From: Pseudomonas putida
Lineage (GTDB): Bacteria > Pseudomonadota > Gammaproteobacteria > Pseudomonadales > Pseudomonadaceae
Length of the DNA stretch: 64,000 bases
NCBI RefSeq assembly: GCF_022627325.1
Contig: NZ_JAETZZ010000003.1
Span: 310,001-374,000, forward strand
Direction: 5' to 3'
Under the pieces are notes generated by a model, which searched no databases, was not told the origin of the DNA, and saw nothing but the letters and a program-made list of their open reading frames with translations. The translations under genes were made by a program, and so were the position numbers. This document shows, piece by piece, positions 58,096 to 64,000 of the stretch. The stretch's first letter is position 1. The number at the start of each line of letters is the position of its first letter.

Positions 58096-58866
58096 ATGAA
58101 CGACCAGCGCAAAGGCGAACACGCCGAACCCACCACCCATTTCGGTTACCAGGATGTGCCCGAGAGCCAGAAAGCGAAGAAAGTCGCCGAAGTGTTCCAC
58201 TCGGTGGCTGCCAAGTACGACCTGATGAACGATGTGCTTTCCGGCGGCATGCACCGCCTGTGGAAGCGCTTCACCATCGAGCTGTCAGGTGTGCGTAGCG
58301 GCAATCGGGTGCTGGACATCGCCGGCGGCACGGGTGATCTGGCTGCCAAGTTTTCGCGCCTGGTCGGCCCTACCGGCCAGGTGGTGCTCGCCGACATCAA
58401 CGACTCGATGCTCAAGGTCGGCCGCGACCGCCTGCTCGACCGCGGTGTTGCCGGCAACATCGAGTTCGTCCAGGCCGACGCCGAGAAGCTGCCATTCCCG
58501 GACAACCACTTCGACTGTGTGACCATCGCCTTCGGCCTGCGCAACGTCACCCACAAGGACGAGGCCATCCGCTCGATGCTGCGTGTGCTCAAGCCGGGCG
58601 GGCGCCTGTTGATCCTGGAGTTCTCCAAGCCGACCAACAAACTGATGTCCAAGGCCTACGACGCCTACTCGTTCGCCTTCATGCCCCTGGCCGGCAAGCT
58701 GATCACCAATGACTCCGAGAGCTATCGCTACCTCGCCGAGTCGATCCGCATGCACCCCGACCAGGAAACCCTGAAGACCATGATGGTCGATGCCGGTTTC
58801 GACCGGGTCACCTACCACAACATGACCAGCGGCATCGTCGCCGTGCACCGGGGAATCAAGCCCTGA
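58096..58866 (+). CDS. ubiE: Ubiquinone/menaquinone biosynthesis C-methyltransferase
   Basis: C-methylates the benzoquinol ring in ubiquinone synthesis using SAM. The 256-residue protein has the SAM-binding motif [20 protein letters not shown], the UbiE signature [18 protein letters not shown] and the C-terminal motif RNVTHKDEA...[11 protein letters not shown] at 58096. Its stop overlaps the ubiJ start (TGATG). Confidence 0.97.
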   Translation: MNDQRKGEHAEPTTHFGYQDVPESQKAKKVAEVFHSVAAKYDLMNDVLSGGMHRLWKRFTIELSGVRSGNRVLDIAGGTGDLAAKFSRLVGPTGQVVLADINDSMLKVGRDRLLDRGVAGNIEFVQADAEKLPFPDNHFDCVTIAFGLRNVTHKDEAIRSMLRVLKPGGRLLILEFSKPTNKLMSKAYDAYSFAFMPLAGKLITNDSESYRYLAESIRMHPDQETLKTMMVDAGFDRVTYHNMTSGIVAVHRGIKP

Positions 58867-59489
58867 TGTTGCTGGCAGGGCTGCTCGCCAGCGTCGAACA
58901 TGGCCTGAACCGCGTCCTGCGCATGGACAGCACGGCATTGCCGCGGCTGGGTGCGCTGGAAGGCAAGGTCATCGAAATCGATTGTCGCCAGCCGGCCCTG
59001 CAAGTGTTCATCCTGCTCGATGAACAGGGCCTGATGCTTGCCGCACACTGGCAAGGCGAGGTCGACTGCAGCCTGCGCGCGCCGGCCGGTAGCCTGCTGC
59101 AACTGGCCGTGGCCAAGGACAAGACCGCTGTGCTGCATAGCCCTCAGGTCGAACTGCATGGCGACACTGCCGTGCTGCTCGACCTGTTCGGCATACTGCA
59201 GGACCTGGAACTGGACTGGGAGCACGAACTGCAACACTGGCTCGGCCCGGTCGCCACTTCGCTGCTCGCCGGCCACGTGCGCCTGCGTGCACGCTGGACC
59301 CGCCAAGGGCTGGCACGCTTCAGCCAGAACCTGTCCGAGTACCTGGCCGAAGAGTCGCGCACCCTGGTAGGCAAGCGCGAAGCTGAAGCTGCCTTCATCG
59401 AGCTAGACACCCTGAAGGTCGATACAGAACGCCTCGAGGCGCGCCTGCAGCGCCTCTCCCGATCCCTTGATACCAGCGATAACGCATGA
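58866..59489 (+). CDS. ubiJ: Ubiquinone biosynthesis accessory factor UbiJ
   Basis: A 207-residue protein with an SCP2 lipid-binding domain in the N-terminal half and a coiled-coil tail ([21 protein letters not shown]). UbiJ and UbiK hold ubiquinone intermediates for the aerobic Ubi complex. It overlaps ubiE by 1 base and ubiB by 4, so the three are one operon. Confidence 0.92.
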   Translation: MLLAGLLASVEHGLNRVLRMDSTALPRLGALEGKVIEIDCRQPALQVFILLDEQGLMLAAHWQGEVDCSLRAPAGSLLQLAVAKDKTAVLHSPQVELHGDTAVLLDLFGILQDLELDWEHELQHWLGPVATSLLAGHVRLRARWTRQGLARFSQNLSEYLAEESRTLVGKREAEAAFIELDTLKVDTERLEARLQRLSRSLDTSDNA

Positions 59490-61105
59490 AGCTGCTCGCC
59501 GTCCGTCGTCTCTTTCGCATCCAGCGCGTGGTGATCCGCTACCGCCTCGATGACTTGCTCTTCGACCTACCGCTGCCGTGGTGGCTGCGCAGCCTGCGCC
59601 TGCTGATGCCGTGGCGCTGGTTGCCTCGCGGGCACTCCGAACTCAGCCGGGGGGCCCGTCTGCGCCTGGCGCTACAGGACCTGGGGCCGATATTCATCAA
59701 ATTCGGCCAGTTGCTGTCCACCCGCCGCGACCTGCTGCCCACCGACATCGCCGATGAGCTGATGCTGCTGCAGGACCGTGTACCCCCGTTCGACCCGAAA
59801 CAGGCCGTGGCGCTTATCGAAAGCCAGCTTGGCGCCAAGGTGGGTGAAGTGTTCAGCCGCTTCGACGTCGAACCGCTGGCCTCCGCCTCGGTGGCCCAGG
59901 TGCATGCCGCGCGCCTGAAGACCGGCGAGGAAGTGGTGGTCAAGGTCGTGCGCCCTGGCCTCAAGCCGGTGATCGCCCAGGACCTTGCCTGGCTGTTCCT
60001 GATCGCCAAGGGCGCCGAGCGGGCTTCGGCCGATGCCCGTCGCCTGCACCCGGTGGAAATCGTCGGCGACTACGAAAAAACCATCTACGACGAGCTCGAC
60101 CTGCTCCGCGAGGCGGCCAACGCCAGCCAGCTGCGGCGCAACTTCGAAGGCTCGGAGCTGATGTACGTGCCCCAGGTCTACTGGGACCTGTGCCGCCCCA
60201 AAGTGCTGGTGATGGAGCGCATCTACGGCGTGCCAGTGACCGACATGGCCACCCTGGCAGACCAGCGCACCGACATGAAACTGCTGGCCGAGCGCGGAGT
60301 GGAGGTGTTTTTCACCCAGGTGTTCCGCCACAGTTTCTTCCATGCCGACATGCACCCCGGCAATATCTTCGTCAGCACCGTCAAACCGTGGAGCCCTCAG
60401 TACATCGCCATCGACTGCGGGATCGTCGGCAGCCTCACCGCCGAAGACCAGGACTACCTGGCGCGCAACCTGATCGCCTTCTTCAAGCGCGACTACCGCC
60501 GCGTCGCCGAGCTGCACATCGACTCGGGCTGGGTACCGGCGCATACCAAGGCCAATGAATTCGAAGCGGCCATCCGTACCGTGTGCGAGCCGATCTTCGA
60601 AAAACCGCTCAAGGACATTTCCTTCGGCCAAGTGCTGATGCGCCTGTTCCAGACAGCCCGGCGCTTCAACATGGAAGTCCAGCCGCAGTTGGTGCTGCTG
60701 CAGAAGACGCTGCTCAACATCGAGGGCCTGGGCCGCCAGCTGTACCCTGACCTTGACCTGTGGAGCACCGCCAAACCGTTCCTGGAACGCTGGATGCGCG
60801 AGCGCTACAGCCCCAAGGCCATGTTCGGCAACCTGTACAGCCAGGCCGAACAGCTGCCGCACCTGGCCGGCATGACCCGCGACCTGCTCGAACGTCTTTC
60901 CCAGCCGCACCTGCACGACCCGCAGCTGCCCGAGCGGCGTCGCCAGGGCGACCGCTGGGCGCTGCGCCTGCTCGGTGCCGGCCTGCTGGGCGGCGGTGCG
61001 GTGCTGGCCGCAGGCGCCGCCGAGGCCGCCAGCCTGGCCGCCCCGGCCGCCTGGCCGGCGTGGCTGATGCTGGCAGCCGGCCTTTACCTGATCGTGCGCC
61101 AATAG
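59486..61105 (+). CDS. ubiB: Ubiquinone biosynthesis protein UbiB
   Basis: ADCK/UbiB-family atypical kinase-like ATPase needed for ubiquinone synthesis, 539 residues. The [14 protein letters not shown] motif and the Ala-rich ASVAQVHAA nucleotide loop are characteristic, as are [17 protein letters not shown] and [10 protein letters not shown]. Two hydrophobic helices near the C-terminus anchor it to the membrane. It overlaps ubiJ by 4 bases. Confidence 0.96.
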   Translation: MKLLAVRRLFRIQRVVIRYRLDDLLFDLPLPWWLRSLRLLMPWRWLPRGHSELSRGARLRLALQDLGPIFIKFGQLLSTRRDLLPTDIADELMLLQDRVPPFDPKQAVALIESQLGAKVGEVFSRFDVEPLASASVAQVHAARLKTGEEVVVKVVRPGLKPVIAQDLAWLFLIAKGAERASADARRLHPVEIVGDYEKTIYDELDLLREAANASQLRRNFEGSELMYVPQVYWDLCRPKVLVMERIYGVPVTDMATLADQRTDMKLLAERGVEVFFTQVFRHSFFHADMHPGNIFVSTVKPWSPQYIAIDCGIVGSLTAEDQDYLARNLIAFFKRDYRRVAELHIDSGWVPAHTKANEFEAAIRTVCEPIFEKPLKDISFGQVLMRLFQTARRFNMEVQPQLVLLQKTLLNIEGLGRQLYPDLDLWSTAKPFLERWMRERYSPKAMFGNLYSQAEQLPHLAGMTRDLLERLSQPHLHDPQLPERRRQGDRWALRLLGAGLLGGGAVLAAGAAEAASLAAPAAWPAWLMLAAGLYLIVRQ

Positions 61106-61139
61106 CCAGCCGCGCTGCTGGCTGGCACACTAGCGCAAA

Positions 61140-61168
61140 GGGCCCGGCACAGAAGCGGGCCCGGTTTT
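61140..61168 (+). terminator. Terminator-like hairpin between ubiB and hisI
   Basis: GGGCCCG and CGGGCCC form a perfect 7-bp stem followed by GGTTTT. The hisI Shine-Dalgarno GGAG starts directly after it. Confidence 0.75.
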
Positions 61169-61178
61169 GGAGTCGACG

Positions 61179-61571
61179 ATGAAAGAGTGGCTGGACGAGA
61201 TCAAGTGGAACAGCGATGGCCTGGTACCGGCGATCGCTCAGGACCACAAGACCGGACGCGTACTGATGATGGCCTGGATGAACCGCGAATCGCTGGTACT
61301 CACTGCCGCCGAGCAACGCGCCATCTACTGGTCGCGCTCGCGTGGCAAGCTATGGCGCAAGGGCGAGGAATCGGGGCATGTGCAGAAGCTGCACGAAATG
61401 CGCCTGGACTGTGATGCCGACGTGATCATCCTGATGGTCGAGCAACTGGGCCATATCGCCTGCCATACCGGCCGTGAAAGCTGCTTCTACCGCGTCTTCG
61501 AAGACGGCCAGTGGAAAACCGTCGATCCGATGTTGAAAGACCCGGATGCCATCTACAACGCAGGACACTGA
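61179..61571 (+). CDS. hisI: Phosphoribosyl-AMP cyclohydrolase
   Basis: Third step of histidine synthesis: opens the purine ring of PR-AMP. The 130-residue protein has the family motifs [24 protein letters not shown] and the metal-binding DCDADV and [10 protein letters not shown] with Cys and His ligands. ATG at 61179 follows GGAG; a TTG four codons upstream is less likely. Encoded separately from hisE, as is usual in Pseudomonas. Confidence 0.97.
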   Translation: MKEWLDEIKWNSDGLVPAIAQDHKTGRVLMMAWMNRESLVLTAAEQRAIYWSRSRGKLWRKGEESGHVQKLHEMRLDCDADVIILMVEQLGHIACHTGRESCFYRVFEDGQWKTVDPMLKDPDAIYNAGH

Positions 61572-61572
61572 C

Positions 61573-61908
61573 ATGAGCGACACCCTCAACCGCCTGGCCG
61601 AAGTGCTCGAAGAACGCAAGCAAGCGGCCCCCGACAGCTCCTACGTCGCCAGCCTGTACCACAAGGGCCTGAACAAGATTCTCGAAAAGCTCGGCGAAGA
61701 GTCCGTCGAGACCATCATTGCTGCCAAGGACGCTGCGGTCAGCAAGGATTACAGTGATGTCATCTATGAAACCGCCGACCTGTGGTTTCATAGCCTGGTC
61801 ATGCTCAGTGCATTGGGCCAGCATCCACAAGCCGTGCTCGATGAGCTGGAGCGCCGCTTCGGCCTGTCCGGGCACGATGAAAAGGCCGCTCGCGGGCCTT
61901 CGGCCTGA
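61573..61908 (+). CDS. hisE: Phosphoribosyl-ATP pyrophosphatase
   Basis: Second step of histidine synthesis. The 111-residue all-alpha MazG-like protein carries the Mg2+-binding [11 protein letters not shown] and the YETADLWFH helix. ATG at 61573 begins 1 base after the hisI stop codon, so the two are co-translated. tatA follows after 25 bases; the hisIE-tatABC arrangement is common in this group. Confidence 0.95.
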   Translation: MSDTLNRLAEVLEERKQAAPDSSYVASLYHKGLNKILEKLGEESVETIIAAKDAAVSKDYSDVIYETADLWFHSLVMLSALGQHPQAVLDELERRFGLSGHDEKAARGPSA

Positions 61909-61933
61909 CTCAATAGCATTCTAGGAGAGCACC

Positions 61934-62206
61934 ATGGGTATTTTTGACTGGAAACACTGGATCGTCCTGCTGGTCGTCGTCGTCCTGGTGTTCGGCACCA
62001 AGAAGCTGAAGAACTTCGGCAGTGACCTTGGCGAATCGATCAAGGGCTTCCGCAAAGCCATGAACGAAGAAGAAAGCAAACCCGCCGAGCAGACCCCACC
62101 GCCTGCCCAGCCGGTACCGCCCGTGCAGAACACCGCACAACAACCACAGGGCCAGACCATCGAGGGCCAGGCCCAGCCGGTCCAAGAGCCGCAGCGGAAA
62201 GACTGA
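61934..62206 (+). CDS. tatA: Twin-arginine translocase subunit TatA
   Basis: Forms the pore of the Tat system, which exports folded proteins. The 90-residue protein has one N-terminal membrane helix ([14 protein letters not shown]), the [20 protein letters not shown] amphipathic helix and a Pro/Gln-rich tail. ATG at 61934 follows AGGAGA. Two bases separate it from tatB. Confidence 0.95.
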   Translation: MGIFDWKHWIVLLVVVVLVFGTKKLKNFGSDLGESIKGFRKAMNEEESKPAEQTPPPAQPVPPVQNTAQQPQGQTIEGQAQPVQEPQRKD

Positions 62207-62209
62207 GCC

Positions 62210-62584
62210 ATGTTCGGCATGAGTTTCAGCGAGTTACTGCTCGTCGGCCTGGTAGCGCTGCTGGTGCTCGGCCCCGAGCGCCTGCCCGGTGCCGCGCGTA
62301 CTGCGGGGCTGTGGATCGGCCGGCTCAAACGAAGCTTCAATTCGATCAAGATGGAAGTCGAGCGCGAAATTGGCGCCGATGACATCCGCCGCCAGTTGCA
62401 CAACGAGCACATCATGCAGATGGAACAGGACGCCAAGCGCATCCTCAACCCGCTGACGCCGCCTGCCCCGCCACCCGCTGCAGGGGCCACCGAGCAGCCC
62501 GTTGCCACGCCAACGTCGGCACCGGTAGCGCCTGCCCCTGCACCTGGGCAGCCCGAACAGTCTCAACCGCCGCGAGCCCCATGA
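62210..62584 (+). CDS. tatB: Twin-arginine translocase subunit TatB
   Basis: Receptor partner of TatC, 124 residues. One N-terminal helix with conserved Glu ([21 protein letters not shown]), then the amphipathic helix and a charged region with Pro/Ala-rich end. It overlaps tatC by 4 bases. Confidence 0.95.
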   Translation: MFGMSFSELLLVGLVALLVLGPERLPGAARTAGLWIGRLKRSFNSIKMEVEREIGADDIRRQLHNEHIMQMEQDAKRILNPLTPPAPPPAAGATEQPVATPTSAPVAPAPAPGQPEQSQPPRAP

Positions 62585-63372
62585 GCGAAAAACCGCAAGA
62601 CGACCAGCCCATGCCGCTGGTCTCGCACCTGACCGAACTGCGCACCCGCCTGCTGCGCTGCGTGGCTGCCATCTTCCTGATCTTTGCCGGGTTGTTCTCC
62701 TTTGCCCAGCAGATCTACACCTTGGTCTCGGCGCCACTGCGCGAACACCTGCCGGCCAACGCAACGATGATCGCCACCGACGTGGCCTCGCCGTTCTTGA
62801 CGCCGTTCAAGCTGACCATGATCGTTTCGCTGTTCCTGGCGATCCCGTTCATCCTGCAGCAGATCTGGGGTTTCATCGCCCCGGGCCTGTATCGCCACGA
62901 AAAGCGCATCGCCATCCCCCTGCTGGTGTCGAGCATCTTCCTGTTCTACGCCGGCATGGCGTTCGCCTACTTCCTGGTGTTCCCGCTGATCTTCGGCTTC
63001 TTCGCCAGCGCCACGCCGGAAGGCGTGTCGATGATGACCGACATTTCCAGCTATCTGGACTTCGTCATGACGTTGTTCTTCGCCTTCGGCGTTGCCTTCG
63101 AGATCCCGGTCGCGGTGGTGCTGCTGGTGTGGATCGGCGTGGTCGACGTGCAATACCTGAAGAAAATCCGCCCCTACGTGATCATCGGCTGTTTCGTGGT
63201 CGGCATGATCCTGACCCCGCCCGACATCTTCTCGCAGACCTTGCTCGCCGTGCCGATGTGGCTGCTGTTCGAGATCGGCGTGCTGTGCGGCAGCCTGATC
63301 CGCAAGCGCAGCCATGCCGAAGACGAAGCGGCAAACGACCATAACGACCAGCCGCCAGCGACCCAGCCGTGA
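62581..63372 (+). CDS. tatC: Twin-arginine translocase subunit TatC
   Basis: Core receptor for twin-arginine signal peptides, 263 residues, six transmembrane helices. [12 protein letters not shown] at the N-terminus, [15 protein letters not shown], the conserved Glu in the [15 protein letters not shown] segment and [13 protein letters not shown] are visible. Its stop codon overlaps the GTG start of the following gene (GTGA). Confidence 0.97.
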   Translation: MSEKPQDDQPMPLVSHLTELRTRLLRCVAAIFLIFAGLFSFAQQIYTLVSAPLREHLPANATMIATDVASPFLTPFKLTMIVSLFLAIPFILQQIWGFIAPGLYRHEKRIAIPLLVSSIFLFYAGMAFAYFLVFPLIFGFFASATPEGVSMMTDISSYLDFVMTLFFAFGVAFEIPVAVVLLVWIGVVDVQYLKKIRPYVIIGCFVVGMILTPPDIFSQTLLAVPMWLLFEIGVLCGSLIRKRSHAEDEAANDHNDQPPATQP

Positions 63373-64000
63373 ATCTTTTGCTTCTTGAAGAGGCCGACTT
63401 CGTGTCGGCCGACCGCGTCGTCCTTGCCGATAGGCGCTTCACCCATATGCAGGAAATTCACCGCGTGGTGGTCGGCGACAGCCTGCGCGTAGGCCGCATC
63501 AATGGCCTGATGGGCACCGCTACCGTGGTACGCCTGGCACAGCACGAAGCCGAGCTTGAAGTCGGCTTCGACCAGCCGCCGCCGGCCAAGCTGCCGCTGA
63601 CGCTGGTGCTTGCCGTGCCGCGGCCGAAAATGCTGCGCCGGCTGTTCCAGACCGTCGCCACGCTGGGCGTAGAGCGGTTGATCCTGGTCAACAGCTACAA
63701 GGTCGAGAAAAGCTTCTGGCAGACGCCGTTCCTGAGCCCCGAGAGCATCCGCGACAACCTGATACTGGGCCTGGAACAGGCCCGCGACACGGTGCTGCCC
63801 GAGGTGCTCATCGAAAAACGCTTCAAACCGTTCGTCGAAGACCGCCTGCCCGCGATCGCCGACGGCACCTTAGGCCTGGTCGGCCACCCCGGCCCCTACC
63901 CCGCCTGCCCGCGCGCCGTCGAAGGCCCGGTAACACTGGCCATTGGCCCCGAAGGTGGCTGGATCCCGTACGAAGTCGAACTGCTGGGCAAGGCAGGGCT
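63369..64000 (+). CDS. Second RsmE-family rRNA methyltransferase (cut by window end)
   Basis: A SPOUT-class methyltransferase of the RsmE family; 210 codons are present. PUA-like start ([23 protein letters not shown]), the [22 protein letters not shown] segment and the [15 protein letters not shown] loop are visible, but the match to the bona fide rsmE at 26.7 kb is distant (for example it lacks the CEQCGRS motif). It may have a different rRNA target. Start GTG overlaps the tatC stop; an internal ATG is later. The C-terminus is outside the window. Confidence 0.85.
   Translation, partial: MNLLLLEEADFVSADRVVLADRRFTHMQEIHRVVVGDSLRVGRINGLMGTATVVRLAQHEAELEVGFDQPPPAKLPLTLVLAVPRPKMLRRLFQTVATLGVERLILVNSYKVEKSFWQTPFLSPESIRDNLILGLEQARDTVLPEVLIEKRFKPFVEDRLPAIADGTLGLVGHPGPYPACPRAVEGPVTLAIGPEGGWIPYEVELLGKAG

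Overview
This is a GC-rich bacterial chromosome segment that reads as Pseudomonas, most likely the P. putida group. Evidence for this is gene content and order: an SAH-riboswitch ahcY-metF unit, pilGHIJ-chpA-chpC, pyrR-pyrB-pyrC' with a defective dihydroorotase, hslVU beside the phaC1-phaZ-phaC2-phaD / phaF-phaI polyhydroxyalkanoate cluster, ubiE-ubiJ-ubiB, and hisI-hisE-tatABC. Dense, tightly packed genes and putida-style REP sequences agree. No rRNA, tRNA, insertion sequence, prophage or CRISPR array was seen.

Layout. 1-5.9 kb: metK, ligB (a DNA ligase with an export-type N-terminus), two tandem DUF1090 genes, a small c-type cytochrome lipoprotein divergent from mltA. 5.9-9.2 kb: MAPEG and EamA membrane proteins, a CPA1 Na+/H+ antiporter, a hotdog acyl-CoA thioesterase. 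9.3-12 kb: promoter, SAH riboswitch, ahcY, terminator, metF; with metK this covers much of the SAM/SAH/one-carbon cycle. 12-15.2 kb: a short leader-like ORF plus periplasmic solute-binding protein, then rhlE. 15.5-20 kb: a two-component system divergent from a TonB-dependent siderophore receptor. 20-21.1 kb: a HigBA-type toxin-antitoxin pair, followed by about 350 bp of non-coding or relic DNA. 21.4-24.5 kb: YceI, cytochrome b561 and an exported flavin amine oxidase. 24.7-28.1 kb: an unrecognised protein, bioA, rsmE, a hemolysin-III family protein.

28.2-37 kb, minus strand: a Chp/Pil chemosensory operon for type IV pili (pilG, pilH, pilI, pilJ, chpA, chpC) with no local CheR/CheB enzymes. 37.3-43.3 kb, plus strand: gshB, tonB, algH, ruvX, pyrR, pyrB, pyrC'. 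43.4-46 kb: hslVU behind a sigma-32-like promoter, then a DUF971 gene. 46.4-52.7 kb: the PHA synthesis, mobilisation and granule cluster, with sigma-54-like, Crc-like and shared operator-like sites. 52.9-57.7 kb: one 1577-codon gene resembling the large Pseudomonas proteins annotated as dermonecrotic-toxin-like (DUF6543). 57.7-64 kb: a small PHA-system protein, ubiE-ubiJ-ubiB, hisI-hisE, tatABC, and a second RsmE-family methyltransferase cut by the window end.

The least explained structure is non-coding: a family of long hairpins made of 7-bp units (AAGCTGC and variants, with the mirrored arm GCAGCTT) that fills seven inter-gene gaps between 10.9 and 45.7 kb. Several carry A-rich/T-rich loop edges like bidirectional terminators; one holds an (AAGAGC)8 microsatellite and one contains a 100-bp tandem duplication. 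The 1577-codon gene is the least characterised protein.
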